From positions 4,477 through 68,476 of the forward strand of contig CAJLWM010000006.1 of assembly GCA_905210415.1 (NCBI GenBank): a DNA stretch of 64,000 bases, read 5' to 3'. The first letter of the stretch is position 1. Each line of letters starts with the position of its first letter. Below the pieces are notes generated by a model. The model ran no database searches. It saw nothing but the letters and a program-made list of their open reading frames with translations, and was not told the DNA's origin. The position numbers and the translations under genes are program-made. This DNA is from an uncultured Prevotellaceae bacterium (GTDB lineage Bacteria; Bacteroidota; Bacteroidia; Bacteroidales; Muribaculaceae). Of the stretch, positions 36,712 through 45,823 are shown piece after piece.

Positions 36712-38790
36712 TTAATATACCGCCACTTTGGTCTTGCCCACGATGTAAATGCCCGGTTCGGCAACATCGTAGACGTTCTTGCCAGCGTTCACCGTGAGTT
36801 TTGTGGTGATGCCGGCCGCAGTGGTGAGTTGTAGTGTGGTGTCGACTGGCGACAACACTATGATATGAAGCCCTGAGGCGTATATTTTCATTCCGTTGAT
36901 TGTAGGGGCGTCGATGCCAGTGAAGGTGGTGTTTATCGCAAGGTCGGCAAAGTGATGCTCAATGCAGTTGGTGCTGCCATCGTTGCTATCGACTTGCGAG
37001 AAGATGATATTATCCACTGTGATAACCCCATTAGATTCTTGCTCTGGAGAAAGTCCGGTGATTTTGTAAGAGAACAGCGCTTGAGAGTCGTTGCTGAAAC
37101 TTGCGTTTGCTGTAGAGTAAGCTATCACGCGCACTTTGTTGTCGGCAATCGGCTTCTCGATTATGCAGTGGCTGTCTGTGAAGCGAGGCGATGCACTGAT
37201 TGTCTTGCCATCGGTGGTGATAAACTTGCTATCGGCAGGGATGGTGATGTCGCACTGGAATGCCGAGAAATCCACGGCGTTGACAAGCGCGATGTTCACG
37301 TCGGTGTGTTCGCCGCGAACCACTACTATGTCGCCACATTGCAGATGGCTGGTGCTTGTCTGTGTGGCAGCAGATTTGTTTGCGGTGGCAATTGTGCTAA
37401 CCACGGTGCTTACGTCGCTATCGTTGACAGCGTCGTCAACGTTGGCGTCGGCGGCCTCATATAGAAAGTTATTTGGCGTTTTGCCGTTGATGTGGCTTAC
37501 GATGGTGGTGATGTCGTTGATGTTGATTTCGCTATTGTTGTCGGCATCGCCGTTCAGTGTATGCTTGAAATCTTTCCATTGCTCGCCTGTGCGATATCCT
37601 GCGGCATCGGCTTTAGTGGTTAGCAGCACGTTGGATGGCGTGATACCGCTGAAAACCGCTTCGCCCAAGGCAGGGGCTTCGCTATTGATGCTTGTTATCT
37701 TTTCAAGAGAAGTCATGTTGGCAAAAGCGTAATCACCGATAGATGCCATTGCTTCAGGAAGCACCAATTTGTTTGTTTGGTTCCAACCGTAGAAGGCGTA
37801 GTTGCTAATTTCGTTGGTGTCGTGATTGATGCCAGTTGTGGTGGCACCATTGCAGCCAGCAAATTGCAAGGCAGAGATGCTTGATGCGCAGTTGCCAAGG
37901 TCGATGCTGGTGATGTGGGTGCCGTAGTAGAATGCTCCCTCACTGATGTGAGTGATGCTTTCGGGAATAGCCACTTCGCGCAGGTGTGATGTAGCGAAAG
38001 CATACTTTGGAATCACTTTCAGTTTCGGGCAATTCGCGAAATTGAATGTGCTGATGCCGCTGCCCATAAATGCACCTTCACCTATAGTGGCAAGTGCGCA
38101 GTTTTCGCCTACTGTGATTGTGAGAGCTTCGTTGCTGCATCCGCTGAATGCGCGTTGCTGTATTTCGCTCACGCTCTTGCCGAGATTGGCAGAGGCGAGA
38201 GCCGTGCAGCCGATGAATGCTTCTTTGCCGATGGTGATGTTGGCTTTGCGACTATTGTCGCTGATGGTGACAGCCGAGAGAGCTGTGCAGTGAGAGAATG
38301 CTCCCTCGCCAACGTGGGTGACCGAAGCAGGCAAGGTGATATCTTTGATGCCGCTTGCCGAGAAGGCATAAGCCGCGATAGAGTCGATTTGCTCAGGAAG
38401 GACGATATGCTCAAGATTGTCGCAGCCGAAGAAAGCGCTTTCGCCGATGACTGTGGCAGATGCCGGCAGAGTGATGTTTGCGATGTGGCTTCCTGCAAAG
38501 CATGCCGTAGGGATGGTGTTGCTTGCAAACGAGCGTGCGTTCACAAAAATAGGTTTGCTTGATTCGCAAGCCTCGATTGTGCATTTGCCCATGTTGAGTG
38601 TTTGCAACTGCGTCAGGCTGTCGGCGATAAATTTAAAGTCGAATGCGTTGATTGTGCCGTTGATGTCAAGAGACACAACTGTGTTGTCGCTAACGGTTTC
38701 TGATAGTTTGCCAGCGGTGCAGTTGATTGTAATCGCTTGTGCACTAAAGGTTGCGAGCGAAAGTGCTATGTATAAAATTGGTTTGAGCAT
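36712..38790 (-). CDS. BspA-like leucine-rich repeat surface protein with dockerin- and cohesin-like modules
   Basis: A 692-residue secreted protein: signal peptide (1-19, IALSLATFSAQA), then about 14 LRR_5/BspA-type repeats (roughly 50-400; TLPASATVIGESAFFGCDNL, KDITLPASVTHVGEGAFSHC). A dockerin-type calcium-binding module follows (about 413-473; GDADNNSEININDITTIVS and DANVDDAVNDSDVSTVVSTI), then a beta-sandwich (about 480-610, VNIALVNAVDFSAFQCDITI) resembling cohesin-like domains of Prevotella BspA proteins. The last 60 residues look like a degenerate sorting domain (GIYIVGKTKVAVY). Likely roles are adhesion or matrix binding. It has its own promoter just 19 bases before the start and lies downstream of, and apart from, the rpmA terminator. 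Confidence 0.82.
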   Translation of the reverse strand: MLKPILYIALSLATFSAQAITINCTAGKLSETVSDNTVVSLDINGTINAFDFKFIADSLTQLQTLNMGKCTIEACESSKPIFVNARSFASNTIPTACFAGSHIANITLPASATVIGESAFFGCDNLEHIVLPEQIDSIAAYAFSASGIKDITLPASVTHVGEGAFSHCTALSAVTISDNSRKANITIGKEAFIGCTALASANLGKSVSEIQQRAFSGCSNEALTITVGENCALATIGEGAFMGSGISTFNFANCPKLKVIPKYAFATSHLREVAIPESITHISEGAFYYGTHITSIDLGNCASSISALQFAGCNGATTTGINHDTNEISNYAFYGWNQTNKLVLPEAMASIGDYAFANMTSLEKITSINSEAPALGEAVFSGITPSNVLLTTKADAAGYRTGEQWKDFKHTLNGDADNNSEININDITTIVSHINGKTPNNFLYEAADANVDDAVNDSDVSTVVSTIATANKSAATQTSTSHLQCGDIVVVRGEHTDVNIALVNAVDFSAFQCDITIPADSKFITTDGKTISASPRFTDSHCIIEKPIADNKVRVIAYSTANASFSNDSQALFSYKITGLSPEQESNGVITVDNIIFSQVDSNDGSTNCIEHHFADLAINTTFTGIDAPTINGMKIYASGLHIIVLSPVDTTLQLTTAAGITTKLTVNAGKNVYDVAEPGIYIVGKTKVAVY

Positions 38791-38808
38791 AGATTGTCTA
38801 TTTTAATA

Positions 38809-38840
38809 CAAAAATACGAACAAATTTTTTGATAGACAAT
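38809..38840 (-). promoter_or_regulatory. Promoter of the LRR protein gene
   Basis: Minus strand: ATTG (38840-38837), a 20-base spacer and TATTTTTG (38816-38809). The start codon at 38790 follows so closely that the leader would be only about 12 bases. Confidence 0.65.
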
Positions 38841-38894
38841 GTTTTGATGTTGTTAATTCTTGGGGCGATATGGTAACTTGCGGAGAATAGCAGA

Positions 38895-38934
38895 AAAACA
38901 AGCGGAGGTTGTGTCGAAAGAGACACAACCTCCG
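38895..38934 (-). terminator. Terminator after rpmA
   Basis: A perfect 13-base-pair stem (CGGAGGTTGTGTC / GACACAACCTCCG, 38903-38934) followed on the minus strand by CTTGTTTTTC. It ends the rplU-rpmA transcript. Confidence 0.85.
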
Positions 38935-38965
38935 TGATTCGGTTTGTTTAATTGCTTACGAGCAA

Positions 38966-39232
38966 TTAGTTGTTTTCGCTTTGAACTGGATCAACGCAGA
39001 TGTATGAGCGACCAGCCTTGGTCTTGAATACAACTGTGCCATCAACAAGAGCGTAAAGAGTGTGGTCCTTACCCATACCAACGTTTAGACCTGGATGGTG
39101 AACTGTACCACGTTGACGCTTGATTATGTTGCCAGCCTTTGCAAAAGCGCCACCAAAAATCTTAATGCCGAGTCGTTTGCTTTCTGACTCACGGCCGTTC
39201 TTAGAACTACCTACACCTTTTTTATGTGCCAT
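38966..39232 (-). CDS. rpmA: 50S ribosomal protein L27
   Basis: Large-subunit ribosomal protein near the peptidyl-transferase centre. The 88-residue sequence opens with [20 protein letters not shown] and continues with [20 protein letters not shown], unmistakable for L27. It lacks the cleavable N-terminal extension found in Firmicutes. It follows rplU by 20 bases, the usual pair. Confidence 0.98.
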   Translation of the reverse strand: MAHKKGVGSSKNGRESESKRLGIKIFGGAFAKAGNIIKRQRGTVHHPGLNVGMGKDHTLYALVDGTVVFKTKAGRSYICVDPVQSENN

Positions 39233-39252
39233 TTCTTTAAAATTTTTAGGGG

Positions 39253-39573
39253 TTAAGCAATAACGTCTTTAATCACTACTTTGGTGAAGTATTGGCGGTG
39301 ACCGTTCAAACGGCGATAGCCCTTACGTCTCTTCTTCTTGAAGACAATGACGTGTTCACCTTTTACCAATGGTTCTGCTACTTCGCAAACCACCTTTGCT
39401 CCTTCAACGGTAGGAGCGCCGACTTTAACGTCACCGTCAGCGTCGATAAGAAGAACGTCAGCAAATTCTACTGAATCGCCAGCCTTAGCTTCTTCGCCGA
39501 GATAGTGGACAAACAAATATTTGCCAGCTTCAGCCTTGAATTGTTGTCCCTTGATACTTACAATTGCGTACAT
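39253..39573 (-). CDS. rplU: 50S ribosomal protein L21
   Basis: Large-subunit ribosomal protein that binds 23S rRNA. The 106-residue sequence begins [20 protein letters not shown] and ends with the conserved [18 protein letters not shown] region. It is the first gene of the rplU-rpmA operon, with a consensus promoter about 90 bases upstream and a leader containing a possible short hairpin. Confidence 0.98.
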   Translation of the reverse strand: MYAIVSIKGQQFKAEAGKYLFVHYLGEEAKAGDSVEFADVLLIDADGDVKVGAPTVEGAKVVCEVAEPLVKGEHVIVFKKKRRKGYRRLNGHRQYFTKVVIKDVIA

Positions 39574-39663
39574 TTAAAATAATAATGTTACAAAGTTAAC
39601 CCGAGAGGCGGATGCTTATGGTGTGGCATCTCTTCGTTAGAGCCTTCTGCGGAAAATGCGGTG

Positions 39664-39695
39664 CAAAGTTAATAATAAATTTGCTTGTTACCAAA
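39664..39695 (-). promoter_or_regulatory. Consensus promoter of rplU-rpmA
   Basis: Minus strand: TTTG (39695-39692), 20-base spacer, TAACTTTG (39671-39664), a full match. The leader of about 85 bases holds an inverted repeat GATGC/GCATC that could form a small hairpin. Confidence 0.75.
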
Positions 39696-39809
39696 GGTTT
39701 GGCAAATAATTTATGCTAAATCTTCGGCAATTGTATATATCTGAGAATTTGCATCATAGATGTAGATGCAAAAGTGATATTTTTTCTTGTTTGGGGGCGA
39801 CTTTCGGTC

Positions 39810-40313
39810 TTACATTGTGTAAGGCATAAAGTCGCAAGAGCGCTTTTTGAGCATCACCACAGCATAGGCTGCAATGCCTTCGCCACGACCGGTGTAGCCA
39901 AGGCGTTCGGTAGTGGTGGCTTTAATGGAGATGAGTGTAGGGCTGCAGTTGAGGCACCAAGCTATGGCTTCTTGCATAGCCATGATGTGAGGGTTGATTT
40001 TTGGTTGCTCGCAGCAGATGGTGATGTCGGCGTTGCCGAGTTGGTAGCCTTGCACATCGATGAGTTTGTTGACCTCGGTGAGAAGTTTCTTGCTATCGAT
40101 GCCTTTGTATTTAGGGTCTTTGTCGGGGAAATGATGGCCGATGTCGCCAAGATTGGCAGCACCAAGCATCGCATCGCAGAGTGCGTGGATAGCCACGTCG
40201 GCATCGCTATGTCCTAACAATCCTTTTTCGTATGGTATTTTGATACCACCAAGCCATAGTTCGCGGTCTTCTACAAGACGGTGAACGTCAAAGCCCATTC
40301 CAACTCGAAACAT
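39810..40313 (-). CDS. ispF: 2-C-methyl-D-erythritol 2,4-cyclodiphosphate synthase
   Basis: Fifth enzyme of the MEP isoprenoid pathway; converts CDP-ME 2-phosphate to MEcPP with release of CMP. The 167-residue length is normal. Metal-binding Asp and His are in GMGFDVHRL (residues 8 and 10), and the second His is in LLGHSDADVAIHALCDAMLG. The substrate-binding segment DIGHHFPDKDPKYKGIDSKK and the trailing TTTERLGYTGRGEGIAAYA are intact. It lies 36 bases after porV, so the two are probably co-transcribed. Confidence 0.97.
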   Translation of the reverse strand: MFRVGMGFDVHRLVEDRELWLGGIKIPYEKGLLGHSDADVAIHALCDAMLGAANLGDIGHHFPDKDPKYKGIDSKKLLTEVNKLIDVQGYQLGNADITICCEQPKINPHIMAMQEAIAWCLNCSPTLISIKATTTERLGYTGRGEGIAAYAVVMLKKRSCDFMPYTM

Positions 40314-40349
40314 AATTATAAATGTGTGTGCTTTATTGATTAATCAAAT

Positions 40350-41552
40350 TTATTTTCTTCTGCCTCCAAGCAGTTCGCGGATTCCGTCCATGTCAAACGA
40401 TAGTGTGAATCGAAGAGTCTGGTCGAGAGGGCTGCTTTGTGCGGTTGCAATCATATAAGCGGCATCAATCTTGATGACGTTGAGAGCGAAACCGGCACCG
40501 AAGCCGAAGTATTGGCGATCGCCCTTGTAGGCACTTTCGTGGAAGTAACCGCCGCGGATGAAGAATTGTTGGTTGTAGCCATATTCTGCACCTATAGAGT
40601 AGTTGATCTCGCGAAGTTCTTCCTTAAATCCGCCAGGAGCATCGGTGAACGACTTGAAAATGCCTGTGATAGGCGACATGTCTTTCCAGTCTTGTAGAGC
40701 TTGTTCGTATTGCTCGTTGTCTTTATAGTCGGAACTGCGTGGACGGGTAGGCACGAGCAGTTTGTTGAAGTCGGCAGAGAGTGTGAGGTTGTGGTAGTCG
40801 GCAAGAGGGAATGTAAATGCTGTACCCAATCTTAAGTTGGTAGGCAAGAAAGCAGGGTTGTTGCCGCCGTTGTAGCCTACTTTAGAACCGATGTTTGAGA
40901 TATTCCAACCGAGAGACCATTGGCACTCGTTTCTGCCGATGATAGGGTATGAGGTGAAGTAACCCGAGATGTCGGCAGCGAAAGCAGAAGCGCCTTTTGT
41001 GCGGTCGCTCGAACCACCTTCGGTAAATCCGAGGTCAGAATAGATGTAGCGCAAAACTACACCCATAGAGTATTTTTCAGAGAGCTTGCGTGAATAACCC
41101 AAGTCAACAGCCATTTCAAATGGGTTGATGCTCGATAGGGTTGCGCCCTCGTAGTCTTTCGAAACAATTTCGCCAAGCGAGAAGTAGCGAAGCGAAGCAC
41201 TCACTGCTTGGTTGTCGGAACTGCCCACCTTCCAGTATCCTGCAGCGTTGGCAAGGAATATGTCGTTGACGAGTTTGCGAAGCCATGGGGTGTATGACAG
41301 CGATACACCAGCTTGGCTATATGCAAATGCATATTTTGATGCGTTCCAGAATTGAGAGTTTACATCAGGGTCGGTGGCAGCACCGAGGTCTCCCATAGAT
41401 GCTCCGCGAGCATCAGGAGTGATACTTAGCGAGGTCACACCAGTGGTGATAGGGTTGAATTCATTCTTGATGTTGTCGTCGGCATAAGTGGTGGGGCAAG
41501 TCGTGCTGAATGCCGCAGCGAGCATCGACGATATGATTGTGAGTTTTTTCAT
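40350..41552 (-). CDS. porV: T9SS outer-membrane shuttle protein PorV
   Basis: FadL-like outer-membrane beta-barrel that collects T9SS cargo from SprA and delivers it to the PorU sortase. The 400-residue protein has a signal peptide (about 1-24) and the N-terminal signature TGVTSLSITPDARGASMGDL followed by GAATDPDVNSQFWNASKYAF. The barrel strands continue to FTLSFDMDG. Its gene lies downstream of a PorU-like gene in the same direction, but an intrinsic terminator separates them, so it may have its own promoter. ispF follows closely. Confidence 0.94.
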   Translation of the reverse strand: MKKLTIISSMLAAAFSTTCPTTYADDNIKNEFNPITTGVTSLSITPDARGASMGDLGAATDPDVNSQFWNASKYAFAYSQAGVSLSYTPWLRKLVNDIFLANAAGYWKVGSSDNQAVSASLRYFSLGEIVSKDYEGATLSSINPFEMAVDLGYSRKLSEKYSMGVVLRYIYSDLGFTEGGSSDRTKGASAFAADISGYFTSYPIIGRNECQWSLGWNISNIGSKVGYNGGNNPAFLPTNLRLGTAFTFPLADYHNLTLSADFNKLLVPTRPRSSDYKDNEQYEQALQDWKDMSPITGIFKSFTDAPGGFKEELREINYSIGAEYGYNQQFFIRGGYFHESAYKGDRQYFGFGAGFALNVIKIDAAYMIATAQSSPLDQTLRFTLSFDMDGIRELLGGRRK

Positions 41553-41633
41553 TTTCAGTCTATTGTAAAATACGTCTAATCATAATAACTTGTTTTATCG
41601 TTTTTTATTGTGCCACGACCTTTAAAAGAGGAT

Positions 41634-41682
41634 AAAAAAATAGTTGCTGCATCATCACAATGCGTGAGATGGTGCAGCAACT
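41634..41682 (-). terminator. Terminator between the PorU-like gene and porV
   Basis: Inverted repeat AGTTGCTGCA / TGCAGCAACT (41642-41682), followed on the minus strand by ATTTTTTTATC. It should stop most transcription before porV. Confidence 0.8.
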
Positions 41683-41720
41683 TGTGGATGGCTGGCAGAG
41701 AAAGCGCCGTTACATGGCGA

Positions 41721-44700
41721 TTATTCGCCGAGAATAATCAACTGAGAAATCTTTGTGCCTGCGCTTTGGCTGTTGGCGATGGCAGTGCCGTAGTATTGAT
41801 ATACGCCAGCAGGAAGTCGTTGACCGTTGTTGTCGGTCAAATCCCATTCGCAGGTGTCGTCGGCAGTGGCTTTGCTCCAAACTACTTCGTTTTTCTCGTT
41901 TGTGACGAAAATCTTCAGCGTAGGCGCGCTTGCGAATTTGTGAGTGAACGAGAATGTCACTTTGTCTTTTGCAGGACTATCGCTTGCGGTGAGAGTGGCC
42001 TCTACTTGCGATGGCACAACAATGAAAGTGATAGTCTTGGATGCGCTATTGCCGGCAGCATCGTAAACGGTGATTTTGAGATTGTGCGAGCCTTCGCTGA
42101 TTCCAACCAAAGGCATATTGATTGTCATTGACGCACCATCGTTGGCATATCGGGTAAAACCTCGCACACCGTTGTAGTATTCCGTGCCGTCGAGCACCAG
42201 AGAGATTTGCTTGCCGATAGTTTGGCTTTGATTGCTGAGAGCAACGTCGTCGGTAATCTGTGCGTGAAGAGTGAAGTCGGGGGCGACATTCAGGTCGTTG
42301 GCAAAAGATGTTTCATCGTTGATGTACATCTTCTCAATTATAGGCGCTTGATTGTCGATGATAGTTGCTTCGTCGTCTTCGTTGTATTCTGCAAACGAAA
42401 TGTTGCTTATGCTGCCGTTTTCAAGAGTCTTGTTGTCGTTGCTGCGAGCGTAGAGTCTAATGAGACCGTTATTGCCATTGGCAGTGCATGTCTTTGGCAC
42501 GAGCAGAGATGCCGTGAATTTGCCATTCTCCACTTTCGCCATGGTTTCGCTCAATAGAGGGCGGTTGTGGTATGCTTGCAGGGTCACGCCGGCATCTTCC
42601 ACTTCCTTGTAGGGCTCTTGCACATCATATAGCGAGATTGTTGCCTCACCATTGAATGTGGTGTCGATGTTGCCATCGGCAGTGCAAACCGATGCTTCGA
42701 TATTCACTTTGGTCATAGGTTTCAAAACAGTAGGCGTGTTGGCCTCAATTCCGTTTAAAGTATTTGCCTTGATGTACGACTTAGGGTAGTTTGGCTTGAG
42801 CGCAGGGTCGGCAAATAGCGTGTAGCACATCTTGTTGCGAGAAGGCAGAGTGCCGTAGGCCGATTTTGCAGAAACATAAGCCTCGCCTAAAGTGCGGGTT
42901 GAACCGTCGCTTTTGGTTGTAAATAGCGCCTTGATGAAGTCGCGGTTGATTTGGTCGTTCTCAGTGGCTTCCACAGTGCGTGTAGAAGTGAGAAGAGCGA
43001 TACATCCGTGGCCAGGAGTGATAATCATATATTCGCCAATACCGCGAGTGTTGCTGTCGTAGTTAGCAATGTCGCAAGCCGCGATACTCATGATTGGCAA
43101 GCGGGTGAGCGGAGTGTTCTTAACGTCGATGGTCAGCCAAACATACTTTTTAGATAGTGTTGTTGGTCCGCCGTGTCCCATATATGTCATATATAGGGCG
43201 CCTTCATTTAAGAAGTCGCTTAACTGCAGTTTTGCCGCATAAGTGTTTTTGTTGCCTTTTGCATATACAGGGTTGGCATTTGATTCCACAAGAGTGTATG
43301 CTGCAACGTGCAGGCGCTTGATGTCGAGATCTTTGGCCGTTGTGGTGGCAACGAGATTTTCAAGGTTGGTGGCTTGGAATGTGTGGATGTTGTCATCGCC
43401 AAACTCGTCCATGATTATCATCTTGTTGCGCCAGTTGGAATAGTCTGTGTTATCGATGTAAGACGCGATTTTGTCAACAATGTCGCGTGCTTCTTCTTCG
43501 GTGATCACAGGCAAGCGGCCCACGCCAAGGCATAATTGATCGCTGGTGATGCTTGAGCCGGAATTGTCGCTGAGGAGTGCAAAGTAGTCGTCGGAAACGT
43601 AGGTGAGAGAGTTGTTGTAGCCAATCACGCTTTGGTAGGTGAGCAAGAAATTGTCGCCCTTGTTGCGAAGAATCTGGCGGTTGTCGAAATAGCCGCCACC
43701 AAACATCAACAGATATTTCAATTTCTGAGGGTCGCGGTCGTAGAACATCTTCAGCATCAAGCGGTAGGCGGTGGCGTCGGGTGTACCAGAAGAAAACTCG
43801 TTGAAGATGTCTTCTTGGTCAGCAACCAGCACTTGCATACCGTCTTTGTCGCGGTGCAGTTGCGCCAGGCGTTCGGCTTGCTGATGCAGGTTTCTTGGGC
43901 ATATAATCACGAAATCTGGAGTGGCTTCGCCGTGCAGATTTTGATTTTTCACTGTTTCGTAGGAATCTATTTCGTATAGCAAGCCATCAGGACGGAATGC
44001 TATGAACTCGCCGTTGCCATTGCTTCCGTAGTAGAAATCTTGAACGGTGATGTTTTCCTCAAGGTCCTCGTCGTATTCCTCTTTCGCTGTGAGGCGCATG
44101 CGGGTAGGGTTGTTGCTATCGGTGATGTTCCACACTTGAATGTTTTTATCGCCGTCGAGAATGGTGATCTCATCGTATACCGAAAGGTCGTTGAATCCCA
44201 TGCGCATTTGTGAGCCATTCATGGAGTTGTCGTGGAAATACGTCAAGATGAAATAGTCGAGATAGGCTTTGCTCAAATTGGCTGGTTCGGCAATTGAGAT
44301 AGATAGTTTGCCGCTGCTTGAGGCATTAAGCGGAGTGATGGCAGCCACAGGAGAAATGGTCTTGTAGATGTCGAAGCCGGCAAGTGTGTTGATGGTGGCT
44401 TGGCGGCTTGAGAAAGGCACGCTGTCGCCATTTAGTTTGCACGAAATGCTTGTTTCGGCGGTAGGTATTGCTCCGATAGCGCATTGCACTGTGATGGTAG
44501 AGTCTTCGGCAGGAGCGTTTAGTGTGTAATCAAATTGTACTGGTTTGCCTTCCGAAGCTGGTATGATAGACTCGCCAAACAATTCGCGTCCTGTGCTGGC
44601 GAGGTTTGTGAGTTCGCTTTCGTGATAGGTGTAGTCGAGACTCGTTTTGCGATAATATATTCCGCCAGCCGAAGGGGTAGAGTAATACTTGATTTCGCTG

Positions 44701-45134
44701 GCGCTCTCATCGTTTTCGGTGAGGAAATAATATGCTTTGTTGGCATAATGGTTGATAGTGCGGGTGTATGCTGGCATCTTCTTGTTGGTGTTTAGCGTCA
44801 TCTTCACCAGGCCATTAGCGTAGAAATATATCTTGTTGTTGCTACGGCCGATAGCCACTTGTTGCAAATCGTCGATGGCATTACCGTCGAGCAATTCCGA
44901 CATCAGCGAGCCGCCATGACCATAGACCTTCACTTTGCTTGGGTCGGAAAAACCCATTTCGGCAAGTTGGTCGTATGTGATTTGATACATGCCGCTTTTG
45001 GTTAACGCTATTTTCACCCATTTGCCGCTTGCGAGGCGCGATGTGCTTGCATACTTGTTGCTGCTGAATGCCGAAGCCGCCAGTTGCGAACATAATGCTA
45101 AAGCAAGAAATATATATTTATAAGCCTTTTTCAT
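41721..45134 (-). CDS. porU: PorU-like C25 protease next to porV (T9SS sortase paralogue)
   Basis: A 1137-residue gingipain-fold (C25) protease with signal peptide (about 1-23). Its N-terminal region has the PorU-type opening LASGKWVKIALTKSGMYQIT. The catalytic dyad is His654 (YMGHGGPTT) and Cys687 (IAACDIANYD), 33 residues apart as in the second copy. A C-terminal Ig-like/CTD region ends in LPAGVYQYYGTA. The porU-porV neighbourhood is conserved in T9SS species, which supports sortase function. However, the residues around the cysteine differ from the TCEFSRFD type found in the gene at 49526, so which copy is the main sortase is open. It lies 56 bases after an FAH-fold gene. Confidence 0.87.
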   Translation of the reverse strand: MKKAYKYIFLALALCSQLAASAFSSNKYASTSRLASGKWVKIALTKSGMYQITYDQLAEMGFSDPSKVKVYGHGGSLMSELLDGNAIDDLQQVAIGRSNNKIYFYANGLVKMTLNTNKKMPAYTRTINHYANKAYYFLTENDESASEIKYYSTPSAGGIYYRKTSLDYTYHESELTNLASTGRELFGESIIPASEGKPVQFDYTLNAPAEDSTITVQCAIGAIPTAETSISCKLNGDSVPFSSRQATINTLAGFDIYKTISPVAAITPLNASSSGKLSISIAEPANLSKAYLDYFILTYFHDNSMNGSQMRMGFNDLSVYDEITILDGDKNIQVWNITDSNNPTRMRLTAKEEYDEDLEENITVQDFYYGSNGNGEFIAFRPDGLLYEIDSYETVKNQNLHGEATPDFVIICPRNLHQQAERLAQLHRDKDGMQVLVADQEDIFNEFSSGTPDATAYRLMLKMFYDRDPQKLKYLLMFGGGYFDNRQILRNKGDNFLLTYQSVIGYNNSLTYVSDDYFALLSDNSGSSITSDQLCLGVGRLPVITEEEARDIVDKIASYIDNTDYSNWRNKMIIMDEFGDDNIHTFQATNLENLVATTTAKDLDIKRLHVAAYTLVESNANPVYAKGNKNTYAAKLQLSDFLNEGALYMTYMGHGGPTTLSKKYVWLTIDVKNTPLTRLPIMSIAACDIANYDSNTRGIGEYMIITPGHGCIALLTSTRTVEATENDQINRDFIKALFTTKSDGSTRTLGEAYVSAKSAYGTLPSRNKMCYTLFADPALKPNYPKSYIKANTLNGIEANTPTVLKPMTKVNIEASVCTADGNIDTTFNGEATISLYDVQEPYKEVEDAGVTLQAYHNRPLLSETMAKVENGKFTASLLVPKTCTANGNNGLIRLYARSNDNKTLENGSISNISFAEYNEDDEATIIDNQAPIIEKMYINDETSFANDLNVAPDFTLHAQITDDVALSNQSQTIGKQISLVLDGTEYYNGVRGFTRYANDGASMTINMPLVGISEGSHNLKITVYDAAGNSASKTITFIVVPSQVEATLTASDSPAKDKVTFSFTHKFASAPTLKIFVTNEKNEVVWSKATADDTCEWDLTDNNGQRLPAGVYQYYGTAIANSQSAGTKISQLIILGE

Positions 45135-45190
45135 AGATCTTAATTTTCCAGTTTTTTATGGTTGTCTAAATATAATTGTGGTAGGGTTTG

Positions 45191-45751
45191 TCACTTGATT
45201 TTGATATCAAGCACGTTTTCTCCGTTGATTGAGCCTGTTAGATGTTGTCCGATAGCCAGTGGTGTGGAGTTGTCGCCAAAACCGGTGTAGATGATGTCGC
45301 CGATTTTCAATGTGAAGTATTTGCTCACATATTCTATGATTTCATCAATGTGGCATGCCATTTGGCTTGACTGGTATGTGGTGACGATGTCGCCGTTGGC
45401 GAGCGATGCGTTGATTTCGTTGAGGTCGCTGATTTGCTCTATTGGGAGGAAATCGCCAATCATGGCTGCGCCGTCGAATGCTTTGGCTATGGCATTGTCA
45501 GCTATGCCGCAGGCAGTGACGGTGGCGCCCACTGTGACGGCGTCAACATATCGGTGGGCAAATCGGCGTGCGATGTTTTTGCCAAGTCGCCCGATGCGAA
45601 TCACAAGGTGAGTGTGATATGTGAATTCTAGAGCAAACTCAGGAAGGAACCATGGCTTGCCGCTTTTTGCGAGCGAAGAGTCGGCCATAAGGTATACCTT
45701 GCCATCAAATTGCTGAGGCTCGTAGTTATCGTAGAGTGCTATTATTTTCAT
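45191..45751 (-). CDS. FAH-fold protein lacking the usual metal ligands
   Basis: A 186-residue protein aligning over its full length with Bacteroidetes fumarylacetoacetate-hydrolase-family proteins (MKIIALYDNYEPQ, LAKSGKPWFLPEF, RIGRLGKNIARRFAHRYVDA, FTLKIGDIIYTGFG). The metal-binding Glu-x-Glu of the family is here His-x-His (YHTHLVIRI, about residue 46-48). The later Asp of the DxTARD motif is Thr in ATVTACG, and a segment of about 14 residues after it is missing. It is probably not an active hydrolase of the usual kind; a structural or regulatory role is possible. It lies between rex and the PorU-like gene. Confidence 0.75.
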   Translation of the reverse strand: MKIIALYDNYEPQQFDGKVYLMADSSLAKSGKPWFLPEFALEFTYHTHLVIRIGRLGKNIARRFAHRYVDAVTVGATVTACGIADNAIAKAFDGAAMIGDFLPIEQISDLNEINASLANGDIVTTYQSSQMACHIDEIIEYVSKYFTLKIGDIIYTGFGDNSTPLAIGQHLTGSINGENVLDIKIK

Positions 45752-45823
45752 TTTATAATATGATATATCGTAGTTATAAGTATAAAAAGCGTGAAGATTG
45801 ATATCGGTGACGACACAATGCGG

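Noticed and set aside
39591..39598. A second TAACTTTG in the rplU leader as another promoter
   Set aside because: No -33 TTTG lies near the right distance, and the start would fall within a few bases of the coding region; the upstream full match at 39664-39695 is better.
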